From DP-36 sp036004365 (lineage in GTDB: Bacteria > Desulfobacterota > Binatia > UBA9968): a stretch of 64,000 nt of DNA. Of the stretch, positions 49,652 through 58,795 are shown in pieces; within the stretch, counting starts at the first letter, position 1; each line of letters opens with the position of its first letter. The notes beneath the pieces are model-generated. The model was not told the DNA's origin. It saw only the letters and a program-made list of their open reading frames with translations, and made no database searches. A program made the position numbers and the translations under genes. The stretch covers positions 17,681 to 81,680 of the forward strand of contig DASYRN010000030.1 of assembly GCA_036004365.1 (NCBI GenBank), in the 5' to 3' direction.

Positions 49652-50910
49652 TCGAGAAGGCAGTGATCTTAAGCACGGGCGATGAACTCACTACCGGCCG
49701 GGTTGTGGACACCAATTCGACCTATATCGCCGACAAGCTCTATGCCTTGGGCCTCGAGGTTGTAGCCGTCCTCAAGGTAGGCGACGCCAGGGAAAGGCTT
49801 CTTTGGGCGCTTCAACGCAGCATCGAGCTTGGAGATCTCATCCTAGGGACCGGCGGTCTTGGGCCGACGGTGGATGATCTTACAACTGAGGTCGTGGGCG
49901 AGTTTTTCGGAAGAAAGCTCGTCCTGAACGAAAGGATTGCCGAAGCGCTGAAGCGAAGGTTTGAATCTCGGGGTTTCCCCTGGACCTTGAACAATCTCAA
50001 GCAGGCGCTCTTCCCTGATGGAGCCGAGATCATTCCCAACCCTGTAGGGTCGGCTCCAGGATTTCGCCTCTCCACAGCGTCGGGGAAGAACCTGATGTGG
50101 CTTTCCGGCGTCCCCCGAGAGATGGAAGCGATGCTTAAGGAAAGCGTTCTGCCGTGGATCATGCAGGAGAGGAGAGAAAGCACGGAGATATCGGCGTGCA
50201 CGTTTAAGATCTACGGCTTGACGGAGTCAAAGCTGGATGACATATTGAAGCCTCTTCCTCTCACAGAAGAGGCCAAGCTCTCTTTTCGCGCGCACTATCC
50301 GGATCTCTCTCTGCGATTAACCGTTCAGGGAGGCGGCCAACGGAGAGAAAAGATTTTCTCAGAGCTTCGAGCCCAGATCCAACAACTCATCGGTGCCTAC
50401 ATCTACGCTGAAGGGGAAGAGACTCTAGAAGAGGTCGTCGGCAAACTGCTTCTCCAGAAGGGATGGACCTTGGCCCTGGCAGAATCTTGCACGGGCGGCT
50501 TCGTCAGCCACCGGATAACGAGGGTGGCTGGAAGCTCCGCCTATTTTAAGGGAGGAACGGTGAGCTATTCGAATGAATCGAAGATCCGTTTCTTAGGGGT
50601 CAAGGAGACAACGTTGGCGCAATATGGGGCCGTCAGTCAGCAAGCGGCTCTTGAAATGGCCCGGGGAATCAAGCAAGAGGCCGCCGCGGACATCGGGCTC
50701 AGTGTTACAGGGATTGCCGGGCCAACAGGGGGAAGTGCCGAGAAGCCGGTAGGTACGGTCTGGATCGCGATCTGTCACGGGAACGAAAGCGACGCGAGCC
50801 TTTTTCGCTTTCAGGGCGAGAGAGAGCGCATCATTATGGGCGCGTCCCAGGCGGCTCTCAATAGGCTAAGAACCTGTCTCCTGTCGGGTCCAGGTCGCAG
50901 CCAGCAGTGA
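49648..50910 (+). CDS. cinA: CinA-family protein (NMN amidohydrolase / competence-damage protein)
   Basis: 420 residues. N-terminal MoCF-like domain: AVILSTGDELTTGRVVDTNSTYIADKLYALGLEVV and ILGTGGLGPTVDDLTTEVVGEFFGRKLVLNE. C-terminal CinA deamidase domain: LALAESCTGGFVSHRITRVAGSSAYFKGGTVSYSNESKIRFLGV and SVTGIAGPTGGSAEKPVGTVWIAI. It hydrolyses NMN (pyridine nucleotide salvage) and often lies beside recA. Overlaps pgpA and thpR by 4 bp each. Confidence 0.95.
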   Translation: MIEKAVILSTGDELTTGRVVDTNSTYIADKLYALGLEVVAVLKVGDARERLLWALQRSIELGDLILGTGGLGPTVDDLTTEVVGEFFGRKLVLNERIAEALKRRFESRGFPWTLNNLKQALFPDGAEIIPNPVGSAPGFRLSTASGKNLMWLSGVPREMEAMLKESVLPWIMQERRESTEISACTFKIYGLTESKLDDILKPLPLTEEAKLSFRAHYPDLSLRLTVQGGGQRREKIFSELRAQIQQLIGAYIYAEGEETLEEVVGKLLLQKGWTLALAESCTGGFVSHRITRVAGSSAYFKGGTVSYSNESKIRFLGVKETTLAQYGAVSQQAALEMARGIKQEAAADIGLSVTGIAGPTGGSAEKPVGTVWIAICHGNESDASLFRFQGERERIIMGASQAALNRLRTCLLSGPGRSQQ

Positions 50911-51473
50911 TTCGCGCCTTTGTTGCAGTCCAACTTAGCCCGGATGTGGTTGCCAAGATTTTTGGGATTCAGTCCCAGCTCAAGCGGAGCCTTAAGGGAA
51001 TCCGGTGGGTGAATCGTGACAATTTCCATTTTACGATTAAGTTTCTCGGAGCGGTAGAAGAGGAAAGCATACCCTCGATCTTGGCAGGGCTGGAGCAGGT
51101 TGGCGGTACGATGCCACAGTTCCGGATTATCAGTGGAGGCATAGGGGTGTTCCCTGGTATAAGGAGGCCGAGGGTACTTTGGGTAGGCCTACAGGGAGAG
51201 AATCTAAAATCTCTCGCCATGGAAGTGGAACAGCGGCTAGAGCCACTAGGGTTTGAAAAGGAAGAGAGAGATTTTAAACCCCATCTCACCCTTGGACGCT
51301 GGCGTGAATTTACTGGATCCTATGAGCCGTTGAAGCAAGAGCTTGAGCGGTGGAAGAATCACCACTTCGGTGAGTCCTGGATAAGAGAGATGGTTCTTTT
51401 TCAGAGTGTTCTAAAGCGAGAGGGGGCCATTTACTCTCCGCTCGGAGTCGTGCCTCTGAAAGAGGCCAACTAA
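50907..51473 (+). CDS. thpR: RNA 2',3'-cyclic phosphodiesterase
   Basis: 188 residues; two HxTx motifs, HFTIKFLG and HLTLGR, as in the LigT/2H phosphoesterase family. IRAFVAVQLSPDVVAKIFGIQSQLKRSLKGIRWVNRDNFHFTIKFLG is the family's N-terminus. GTG start overlapping the cinA stop (GTGA). Typically opens 2',3'-cyclic phosphate to 2'-phosphate. Confidence 0.93.
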   Translation: MIRAFVAVQLSPDVVAKIFGIQSQLKRSLKGIRWVNRDNFHFTIKFLGAVEEESIPSILAGLEQVGGTMPQFRIISGGIGVFPGIRRPRVLWVGLQGENLKSLAMEVEQRLEPLGFEKEERDFKPHLTLGRWREFTGSYEPLKQELERWKNHHFGESWIREMVLFQSVLKREGAIYSPLGVVPLKEAN

Positions 51474-51486
51474 CAGGAGGATTTCA

Positions 51487-52533
51487 ATGGATGTGAATCG
51501 GGAAAAGGCGATTGACTTGGCGGTGAGTCAAATCGAGAGGCAGTTCGGTAAAGGGGCGATCATGAAGTTGGGCGAGGGAGGATTGATCAAGGATATTCCT
51601 GTCATTTCCACCGGCTCCATTGGGCTCGACATAGCTCTCGGAATAGGCGGAGTACCCCGCGGCCGGGTGCTCGAGATCTATGGGCCCGAGGCGTCTGGAA
51701 AAACAACCCTGGCGCTGCACATCGTCGCTGAGGCGCAGAAACGCGGCGGAATGAGCGCGTTCATCGATGCAGAGCACGCGTTGGATTTAGCCTATGCCAA
51801 GAAACTCGGCGTCAAAACTGACGACCTCTTGATCTCACAGCCAGACCACGGCGAGCAGGCGCTGGAGATTGCCGAGACCCTGGTCCGCAGCGGGGCGATC
51901 GACGTTTTGGTCATCGACTCTGTGGCCGCCTTGGTTCCTAAAGCCGAGATTGAAGGAGAGATGGGCGATGCCCATATGGGTCTCCAGGCAAGGCTCATGT
52001 CTCAGGCCCTGCGGAAGCTCACTTCGACGATCTCTCGCTCTCAAACCGTGGTGATCTTCATCAACCAGATCCGGATGAGGATCGGCGTGATGTTCGGCAA
52101 TCCCGAAACGACGACCGGAGGAAATGCGCTCAAATTTTACGCTTCAGTTCGCATGGATATTCGGCGCACAGGAACTCTCAAAGACGGCGATAATATCGTC
52201 GGAGGCCGGACCCGGGTCAAGGTCGTCAAGAACAAATTGGCGCCACCTTTCAAAGAAGCGGAATTTGACATTCTCTACGGAACCGGGATTTCCCGGGAAG
52301 GGGAGGTCATCGACCTCGGGAGCGAAGCAGGGATTTTGGAGAAGAGCGGGGCGTGGTATTCTTTTAATGGAGAAAGGATCGGTCAAGGTCGGGAGAGCGC
52401 CAGAGAATTCCTCAGAGCGCATCCGGAGATCGGTAAGGAGCTGGAGGCGAAGATCCTGGAAAAGGCGGGCGTCAAGCGAGCCGGGAGCGAGACGCCAGCG
52501 CCGGAAAAGAAGGATAAGGCGAAAGGGAGATGA
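51487..52533 (+). CDS. recA: Recombinase RecA
   Basis: 348 residues. GPEASGKTTLALH Walker A (the usual GPESSGKTT with Ala for Ser), VLVIDSVAALVPKAEIEGEMGD, LRKLTSTISRSQTVVIFINQIRMRIGVMFGNPETTTGGNALKFYASVRMDIRR (L2 and the DNA-binding loops). Catalyses strand exchange and triggers LexA cleavage. GGAGGA before ATG 51487. Followed by recX. Confidence 0.98.
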   Translation: MDVNREKAIDLAVSQIERQFGKGAIMKLGEGGLIKDIPVISTGSIGLDIALGIGGVPRGRVLEIYGPEASGKTTLALHIVAEAQKRGGMSAFIDAEHALDLAYAKKLGVKTDDLLISQPDHGEQALEIAETLVRSGAIDVLVIDSVAALVPKAEIEGEMGDAHMGLQARLMSQALRKLTSTISRSQTVVIFINQIRMRIGVMFGNPETTTGGNALKFYASVRMDIRRTGTLKDGDNIVGGRTRVKVVKNKLAPPFKEAEFDILYGTGISREGEVIDLGSEAGILEKSGAWYSFNGERIGQGRESAREFLRAHPEIGKELEAKILEKAGVKRAGSETPAPEKKDKAKGR

Positions 52534-52544
52534 CACCGCAGTAG

Positions 52545-52615
52545 GCGGGAAATCGAAGATTGAAGATGGAGGGTAGAAGATAGCGATCCTCAATTCCCGA
52601 TCCTCAAGCCCCTCA
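52545..52615. repeat. Low-complexity repeat between recA and recX
   Basis: GAAGATTGAAGATGGAGG, TAGAAGATAG then CCTCAATTCCCGATCCTCAAGCCCCTC: stutters of GAAGAT and CCTCAA in the 80-bp recA-recX spacer. The recX start (TTG 52616) has no ribosome site because of it. Confidence 0.55.
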
Positions 52616-53095
52616 TTGCCGCCAAAGCCTACCAGTGCGGACGAGGCTTTCAAACGTGCGCTTAAGTTTCTCAGCTATCGCGCCCGCAGCGAAGCAGAGG
52701 TCCGATCCAAACTGACCCGCTTGGGCTTTCCCCAGAAGAACATCCTGTCCACCTTAGCAAGACTCCGTTCGCTCAATCTCCTCAACGATGAAATCTTTGC
52801 CCGCAATTGGGCTTGGAGTAGGGCGGAACGAAGAGGCTATGGACCTTTGAAAGTTGCAGGGGAACTCAGGCAAAAAGGAATATCCCAACAACTGGTGAGA
52901 CAAGTCCTTCGAGAGACTTTTGGCCAGCAAGGGGTCAAGGAAAGGGCGAAGAGCCTGTTGGAAAAAAAATTCAGAGACCAGGATCTGAACGATCGCAGAG
53001 TTCTCCGCAGGGCTGCTGACTTCTTACAACGGCGCGGCTATCATGATGATGTGATTGCGGAGCTCTTAAGGGAGCCTGCAGGAATCGATGAGTAA
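52616..53095 (+). CDS. recX: Regulatory protein RecX
   Basis: 159 residues with the three-repeat RecX pattern: ALKFLSYRARSEAEVRSKLTRLGF, VAGELRQKGISQQLVRQVLRETFGQQGVKERAKSLLEKKF and RRAADFLQRRGYHDDVIAELL. Inhibits RecA filaments. TTG start, or a later one; the context is a repeat. alaS begins 3 bp after the stop. Confidence 0.9.
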   Translation: MPPKPTSADEAFKRALKFLSYRARSEAEVRSKLTRLGFPQKNILSTLARLRSLNLLNDEIFARNWAWSRAERRGYGPLKVAGELRQKGISQQLVRQVLRETFGQQGVKERAKSLLEKKFRDQDLNDRRVLRRAADFLQRRGYHDDVIAELLREPAGIDE

Positions 53096-53098
53096 ATC

Positions 53099-55732
53099 AT
53101 GACCGGAAGCGAAGTCCGAAAATCTTTCCTGGACTACTTTGCAAAACAGGGGCACACCGTCGTGCGCAGCTCCTCGCTGGTGCCGGAGAAGGATCCCACC
53201 TTGCTCTTCACCAATGCGGGCATGGTCCAGTTCAAAAATGTCTTTCTGGGCATTGAAAGGCTTCCCTACGTGCGCGCGGCGAGCGCGCAGAAATGTCTGC
53301 GCATCAGCGGTAAACACAACGATCTCGAGGCCGTCGGCCGGGATACCTACCATCATACTTTTTTTGAGATGTTGGGAAACTGGTCCTTCGGAGATTACTA
53401 CAAGGAGGAAGCGATCGCTTGGGCGTGGGAGCTGCTGACCCGGGAGTGGGAACTCCCTAGAGATAAGCTTTGGGCCACGGTGTTTCTTGATGACGAGGAA
53501 GCGGAGCGGCTTTGGATTAAGATAAGCGGACTGCCCAAGGAGCGGGTTCTTCGCTTTGGTGAGGAGGAGAATTTCTGGGAGATGGGGGAAACTGGGCCGT
53601 GCGGCCCCTGCAGCGAGATTCACATCGACCGGGGAGTCGAGGCTTGTGACCGTAAACATGAAAGACGCCATCGCTGTCGGGTCAACGGCGATTGCGCCCG
53701 CTTTATCGAGCTGTGGAATCTTGTTTTTATCCAATACAACCGCAATCCCGATCGGAGCCTGGTGGAGCTGCCGTCCAAGCATGTGGATACGGGCATGGGG
53801 CTGGAACGGATCACGTCCGTGCTTCAGAACGTCCTTTCCAACTACGACATCGACTTTATGCGAGACCTGATCCGGGCGACTGAGAGACTTGCGGAGAAGA
53901 AATACGGCGTAGACCCGATGGCCGACATCTCTTTTCGCGTCATTGCAGATCACGCCCGGGCCGTGAGCTTTTTGATTGCTGATGGAGTAGCCCCCAGCAA
54001 CGAGGGGCGCGGCTACGTGCTGCGAAGGCTCTTGAGGCGTGCGGCTCGACACGGGCGCATGCTCGACCTCAAAGAGCCTTTTCTTTACCAGGTCGCAACG
54101 ACAGTCGTCGAGCTAATGGGTGGCGCCTATCCGGAGCTTCGAAGCGAAGCTGGCCGGATACAGGAAACCATTCGCGGCGAAGAGGAACGCTTCGTCGAGA
54201 CCTTGGAGAAGGGTCTGCTTTTGTTGGAAGAGGCGATGGCCGAGCTCAAAGGTAAGAGGAAAAAAGTCCTATCGGGAGAAGTGGCTTTCCGTCTCTATGA
54301 TACCTATGGTTTTCCCCTCGATCTGACCGAGGATATTCTTAGAGGAGAAGGAATATCGGTGGATCAGGGCCGGTTTGAGAAGCTGATGGAGGAGCAGCGA
54401 AGCCGCGGGCGGGAGGCAAGAGAGCCTCTGCAGAGCGATTCGAGAATTCAGCTCGATCGGGAGGTTCAGTTTGTAGGTTACGACCGTTTGGATGCAGAAT
54501 CGACGGTCATCGCGATTTTCGCCCAAGGCCAGGGTAAAGCGGAGGTCCACGAAGGGATGGAGCTCGACCTTATCACCGAAGCGACTCCTTTTTATGGCGA
54601 ATCCGGCGGCCAAGTGGGCGACCGGGGCACCATAGAGACAGCGCGCGGCGATCAGATGGAAGTGTTCGATACCCAGCATCCTACCCCACAGATTACCGTC
54701 CATAGGGGACGCGTGAAGAAGGGACGTATTCAAGTCGGCGATCGCGTTTATCTCAAAGTCGATCCCAAATTCCGTCAAAGAACCATGCTCAACCATTCGG
54801 CCACGCACATTCTCCATGCCGTTCTTCGAGAGGAGTTGGGCGGCCACGTCCGGCAGGCGGGCTCGCTCGTAGCCCCGGACAGATTGCGTTTTGATTTCAG
54901 CCATACGGGGACGATACCTGCCGAAAAACTGGCGGCGATCGAAGAGAGGGTCAACGAAAGAGTCCGGCTTGACGCAGAAGTCAGAATTGAAGACTCGAGC
55001 TTTGACGAAGCGATCCGAAAGGGCGCCCTTGCCTTCTTCGGCGACAAATACGGAGACCGGGTGCGCGTCGTTAGGATTGGAGATTTTTCGACCGAGCTAT
55101 GCGGGGGCACGCACGTCCATCGCTCCGGCGAGATCGGTATCTTTAAGCTCCAAACGGAGGGGGGTGTGGCTGCGGGGGTAAGGCGCATCGAAGCGCTGAC
55201 CGGCGAAGGAGCCCTAGATTTGATCCGAAGGTATGAGCTGAAGCTCAGAGAGATCGGTGAGTTGGTGCGCGCGAGCGAGGATGAGGCTGTTGAGAAAGTG
55301 AGGAAGCTCTTACAACAGCAGAGAGAGCTTGAGCGGGAAATTGAGCGCCTGCGCGGCCAGCTCGGCAAGAATCAGATCCCGGACCTCCTCGCGAAAAAAC
55401 AAAGCGTGAATGGAACAGCTATTGTCATTACCCAAGTCGATGGCGTGGATGCGAAGCAGCTGAGAGAGCTCGCTGACCAGCTTAAGGAAAGAATTGGCAG
55501 TGGATTTATCTTCCTGGCCAGCGCCGGAGAGGATAGCGTGAGTTTGGTATCGAGCGTGACCTCCGATCTTACGAAACGCTACCATGCAGGTAATATTATC
55601 AAAGAGATTGCGCCTATCGTGGGGGGTGGCGGAGGCGGCCGTCCGGATTTCGCCCAGGCCGGAGGAAAAGACCCTTCTAAGATTGCGGAAGCTCTGAAGA
55701 AGGCTGAAGAGATCGTGAGACGAGCAAAATAG
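53099..55732 (+). CDS. alaS: Alanyl-tRNA synthetase
   Basis: 877 residues. Class II catalytic core: FTNAGMVQFKNVFLG, HHTFFEMLGNWSFGDYYKEEAIAWAWELLT, MGETGPCGPCSEIHID, HVDTGMGLERI; editing domain HSATHILHAVLREELGGHVRQAGSLVAPDRLRFDFSH and ELCGGTHV; C-terminal C-Ala VGGGGGGRPDFAQAGGKDPSKIAEAL. Complete and full length. Confidence 0.98.
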   Translation: MTGSEVRKSFLDYFAKQGHTVVRSSSLVPEKDPTLLFTNAGMVQFKNVFLGIERLPYVRAASAQKCLRISGKHNDLEAVGRDTYHHTFFEMLGNWSFGDYYKEEAIAWAWELLTREWELPRDKLWATVFLDDEEAERLWIKISGLPKERVLRFGEEENFWEMGETGPCGPCSEIHIDRGVEACDRKHERRHRCRVNGDCARFIELWNLVFIQYNRNPDRSLVELPSKHVDTGMGLERITSVLQNVLSNYDIDFMRDLIRATERLAEKKYGVDPMADISFRVIADHARAVSFLIADGVAPSNEGRGYVLRRLLRRAARHGRMLDLKEPFLYQVATTVVELMGGAYPELRSEAGRIQETIRGEEERFVETLEKGLLLLEEAMAELKGKRKKVLSGEVAFRLYDTYGFPLDLTEDILRGEGISVDQGRFEKLMEEQRSRGREAREPLQSDSRIQLDREVQFVGYDRLDAESTVIAIFAQGQGKAEVHEGMELDLITEATPFYGESGGQVGDRGTIETARGDQMEVFDTQHPTPQITVHRGRVKKGRIQVGDRVYLKVDPKFRQRTMLNHSATHILHAVLREELGGHVRQAGSLVAPDRLRFDFSHTGTIPAEKLAAIEERVNERVRLDAEVRIEDSSFDEAIRKGALAFFGDKYGDRVRVVRIGDFSTELCGGTHVHRSGEIGIFKLQTEGGVAAGVRRIEALTGEGALDLIRRYELKLREIGELVRASEDEAVEKVRKLLQQQRELEREIERLRGQLGKNQIPDLLAKKQSVNGTAIVITQVDGVDAKQLRELADQLKERIGSGFIFLASAGEDSVSLVSSVTSDLTKRYHAGNIIKEIAPIVGGGGGGRPDFAQAGGKDPSKIAEALKKAEEIVRRAK

Positions 55733-55743
55733 GACTGAGCCAT

Positions 55744-56178
55744 TTGGGTGCTGTGAAAGTTCACACTTCAAGACTAACCGAGAAGACTCAAGGCTTCTGC
55801 GACATCATTGATATCACCGCAAAGGTCGAGCAGCAGGTCCGAGCCCAGAAAGTTCGAAGCGGTCTCGCCACGCTTTTTGTCTCCGGCTCTACAGCCGGGC
55901 TTACGACCATCGAGTACGAGCCGGGTTTGGTTAGGGATCTCAAAGAGGTATTGGAAAGGCTCATCCCCTCCGACCAAAGATATCACCACGATGATCGTTG
56001 GGGAGATGATAACGGCTTCTCCCATCTGCGCGCTTCACTTTTTGGTCCTTCGCTCCAAGTGCCTATCGAGTTGGGTCGCTTGCTCTTGGGCACGTGGCAG
56101 CAGATTGTCCTGCTCGATTTTGATAATCGGCCGCGCACGCGGGAAGTCGTCGTCCAACTCTCAGGAGAGTTCGAGTGA
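55744..56178 (+). CDS. YjbQ-family protein (UPF0047)
   Basis: 144 residues. FCDIIDITAKVEQQVRAQKVRSGLATLFVSGSTAGLTTIEYEPGLVRDLKEVLERLIPSDQRYHHDDRWGDDNGFSHLRASLFGPSLQVPIELGRLLLGTWQQIVLLDFDNRPRTREVVVQLSGE: the UPF0047 fold, with the conserved HDDRWGDDNGxSHLRA. Some members have secondary thiamine-phosphate synthase activity in vivo. Start TTG 55744 or GTG 55753. Overlaps phoH by 4 bp. Confidence 0.9.
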   Translation: MGAVKVHTSRLTEKTQGFCDIIDITAKVEQQVRAQKVRSGLATLFVSGSTAGLTTIEYEPGLVRDLKEVLERLIPSDQRYHHDDRWGDDNGFSHLRASLFGPSLQVPIELGRLLLGTWQQIVLLDFDNRPRTREVVVQLSGEFE

Positions 56179-57212
56179 AAGGGGAAAAAAGCAGAGGCGT
56201 GGAGACCGACGGCTCTCCGGAAAGCGCTCGTTTGGAATTCAACGATCCCAAGCTCTTCCGCGATTTGCTCGGTCAACACGACGAGCACCTTAAGATGATC
56301 CAACGAAGCCTCGGAGTAAAGATCCGCGCTCGAGGTTCTACGGTGGAGATTGAGGGTGACCCCGTGGAACTCGAGCTCTCGGCGAAGGTCATTAAGCAGC
56401 TCTACGGGCTCTTGGAAAAGGGTTATCCAGTTTACGGCAGCGATGTCGACTATGCCATTAGGATTCTGAGCGGCGACAGCCGGGCTAACCTTCAGGACAT
56501 TTTTCTCGACACCATCTATATCTCGTCACACAAACGGGTCATCACACCCAAGAGCGTAGCCCAGAAGGCCTATATCGACGCGATCCGTCGCTACGACATC
56601 GTTTTCGGCATCGGGCCTGCGGGAACAGGCAAGACTTACCTGGCTATGGCCATGGCGGTAGCCGAATTGATGAAAAATAACTATGTTCGGATCATCCTCA
56701 CCCGCCCGGCCGTAGAGGCCGGAGAAAAATTGGGTTTTTTGCCTGGCGATCTCGCCGAGAAGGTCAATCCCTACCTGAGGCCGCTTTATGATGCATTGCA
56801 TGACATGGTGGACTACGATAGGGCGCACAAGCTCGTCGAGCGGGGCACCATCGAAGTCGCCCCTCTGGCTTTCATGCGCGGTCGGACGCTCAATGATTCT
56901 TTTGTCATTTTGGACGAGGCGCAAAACACGACGCCGGAACAGATGAAGATGTTTCTCACCCGTTTAGGCTACGGCTCCAAAGCGGTGATTACCGGTGACG
57001 TAACCCAAATCGATTTACCTGCGGGAAAGCCATCGGGCCTTAAGGAGGCTTGGCGTATTCTAAAGGGCATTGAGGGGATTCGGTTCATTACCTTTACCGA
57101 GCGAGACGTGGCGCGCCATCGCCTGGTTCAGGATATTATCGCCGCGTACGAGCGGGATGAGATTCAAACCGGGTCAAAGAACCAAACTCCCTCGGACGAG
57201 CCCGCAACCTGA
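56175..57212 (+). CDS. PhoH-like ATPase (PhoL type)
   Basis: 345 residues. N-terminal KH-like domain (LGVKIRARGSTVEIEGDPVELELSAKVIKQLYGLL), then P-loop GIGPAGTGKTYLAMAMAVAEL and Walker B FVILDEAQNTTPEQMKMFLTRLGYGSKAVITGDVTQIDLP. Usually directly upstream of ybeY, with which it takes part in rRNA maturation; here ybeY lies 6.4 kb away behind an island. GTG start overlapping yjbQ. Confidence 0.95.
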   Translation: MKGEKSRGVETDGSPESARLEFNDPKLFRDLLGQHDEHLKMIQRSLGVKIRARGSTVEIEGDPVELELSAKVIKQLYGLLEKGYPVYGSDVDYAIRILSGDSRANLQDIFLDTIYISSHKRVITPKSVAQKAYIDAIRRYDIVFGIGPAGTGKTYLAMAMAVAELMKNNYVRIILTRPAVEAGEKLGFLPGDLAEKVNPYLRPLYDALHDMVDYDRAHKLVERGTIEVAPLAFMRGRTLNDSFVILDEAQNTTPEQMKMFLTRLGYGSKAVITGDVTQIDLPAGKPSGLKEAWRILKGIEGIRFITFTERDVARHRLVQDIIAAYERDEIQTGSKNQTPSDEPAT

Positions 57213-57282
57213 GGACTGTGAGAGCTAGCGGGCCGGGGGGTTCAACAGTCGGCGTTATGGTTCAAAGACTGTGGCTGCGCAA

Positions 57283-57675
57283 CTAACTCTGCTCTTTTTC
57301 TCCCACAGGCTTGACCTCCTGAAAGCCATGCTCCGATATGTCGAAATAGTTGCCATCGGGGTCCGATGCCCTAGTTTCGGCGTAAGGCCTTCCCGCGGGC
57401 CGCGGTTTTGGCAGTCTCGACATGTTGAGTTTGCTGATCTTTTCCACAATCTCATCCGCGTTGTCCACGTGAAAACCGAAATGATAGAGCCCGATGGGAG
57501 ATTGCTGCGCGTCATTAGGCAGAAGGGCAAGATTAAAATAGCCGTCTGTCAAGAAGATAGCGCCTCCCTCTTTTTTTGACCTGTGTAGCTCCTTGAGCCC
57601 AAAAACTTCCTTATAAAAAGTGGCCAGTTTGTGCGTGTCCTCGGTCCGGATGGCGAGATGGCGAATCGTATTCAT
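57283..57675 (-). CDS. VOC-family protein (glyoxalase/bleomycin-resistance fold)
   Basis: 130 residues. IRHLAIRTEDTHKLATFYKEVFGLKELHRSKKEGGAIFLTDGYFNLALLP ... GLYHFGFHVDNADEIVEKI ... ASDPDGNYFDISEHGFQEV: two beta-alpha-beta-beta-beta halves with candidate metal ligands His in IRHLAI, His in YHFGFHV and Glu in FDISEHG. GGAGGA precedes ATG 57675. First gene of the phoH-ybeY island. Substrate unknown. Confidence 0.85.
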   Translation of the reverse strand: MNTIRHLAIRTEDTHKLATFYKEVFGLKELHRSKKEGGAIFLTDGYFNLALLPNDAQQSPIGLYHFGFHVDNADEIVEKISKLNMSRLPKPRPAGRPYAETRASDPDGNYFDISEHGFQEVKPVGEKEQS

Positions 57676-57830
57676 AGCGATGATCCTCCTTTTTCTTTGG
57701 CTCCTTGCGGCTTATTGGCGGGATATAGGAAAGATCTTATCCTGTCAAGGAGCGGCCAGATCTGCGATCTGAAATTATTTTGGATTTTTGATTTCCGATT
57801 CATGACTCAACACATTCAAAACTAAAAACT

Positions 57831-57880
57831 TTTCATTTGATCATCAGCTCGAACTTCGTCGGTTGCTGCACGGGCGCGTG
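57831..57880 (-). pseudogene. Remnant of a fifth substrate-binding-protein gene
   Basis: Read on the minus strand it gives PVQQPTKFELMIK followed by TGA: the conserved near-C-terminal segment (LPVQQPxKFELVINLK) joined directly to the last residues (VIK stop) of the SBP family at 58796-62888, with about 80 bp missing between two TTGATCA-like sites. A deleted relic of the array. Confidence 0.7.
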
Positions 57881-57920
57881 GTGATAGGTTTCTCAAAGAG
57901 GAACCAATGGCTTCTGCCGG

Positions 57921-58307
57921 TTATGTTCGCGGAAGTTGGAGCTTCGCCCGGACTACGGTTCGCACGCTCTCGGCTGTTTTCATCGAGTCTTCTGCAGCCT
58001 GCCGGTCCGCCTGCACGCCGGGATATCGAGTGGCAAGGCCAAAAGTACTGAGATGTGCCAAAGACTGTCTTTGTGAATTGAGTTCCGGAAGGAGTCCCGC
58101 GCTCGAGTTAAGCAAAACCACAAGGTCATGAATCTTTCCGAAAGCGATGTTATGCTCCTCCAGAAAAGCCTTGAGGTACTTCTCAGCGCACTGCTGGGCA
58201 AGGAAGCTGACTACATTCCAAACAGGGTCGGCTGCACGCATCTCTCGTTGAGCTACCTTCCGATCACCCTCCGCCTTGTCAATCCATTCCGTCGTTTCAG
58301 GCTTCAT
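57921..58307 (-). CDS. HEPN-domain protein (partner of MNT)
   Basis: 128 residues from ATG 58307; ATG 58316 is an alternative. Family segments: WIDKAEGDRKVAQREM, NVVSFLAQQCAEKYLKAFLEEHNIAFGKIHDLVVLLN, LATRYPGVQADRQAAEDSMKTAESVRTVVR. This is the MNT-associated HEPN family of minimal toxin-antitoxin-like pairs. The RNase motif Rx4-6H of active HEPN toxins is not visible. It overlaps the MNT gene by about 11-20 bp. Confidence 0.85.
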   Translation of the reverse strand: MKPETTEWIDKAEGDRKVAQREMRAADPVWNVVSFLAQQCAEKYLKAFLEEHNIAFGKIHDLVVLLNSSAGLLPELNSQRQSLAHLSTFGLATRYPGVQADRQAAEDSMKTAESVRTVVRAKLQLPRT

Positions 58308-58626
58308 GAAGGACAATCCCCTTCGCCATTACCTCTGTGGCAAAGACCCCTTTGCGCTCCAAAGATGCCTTCAATTCAGAAGGCCTGAATACGAGGATGT
58401 CCAATGGAAAGGGATGGTCAATGGCGGCAGAGATACGGGCCGCGGTGTGTAGAGCCTGTTCGCTCGTTTCCATTACCACCAACAAGTCCACATCGCTATC
58501 CGGGGTCGGCCTTCCCTGAGCGTATGAACCAAACAGAATCACCTTCTGCGGCCGGAAGCGCTCCACAATCTGCCGCACGATCTCTCGGATGTCGTTCAAG
58601 GTCGCAGTGTTCTTAATCTCAGTCAT
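58297..58626 (-). CDS. MNT-domain nucleotidyltransferase
   Basis: 109 residues. KVILFGSYAQGRPTPDSDVDLLVVMETSEQ has the GSx10DxD pol-beta nucleotidyltransferase motif. In HEPN/MNT pairs the MNT protein can AMPylate the HEPN partner or serve as antitoxin. The pair lies in the phoH-ybeY island. Confidence 0.88.
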   Translation of the reverse strand: MTEIKNTATLNDIREIVRQIVERFRPQKVILFGSYAQGRPTPDSDVDLLVVMETSEQALHTAARISAAIDHPFPLDILVFRPSELKASLERKGVFATEVMAKGIVLHEA

Positions 58627-58795
58627 CGCTGAAAATTCTCCACAGCCTCCCTAACCTCGGGTTTTCATCTTGCACGCCATAACGGTTCTTCTCAGAACCT
58701 CGGCAATTTTATGGCAGAAGAAGTGATCTGACAAGGATCGCCCTTCTTGCTTTCCCCCTTCCGCCTCTCGCCTCATGCCTGTCGCCTCGGCTTTT

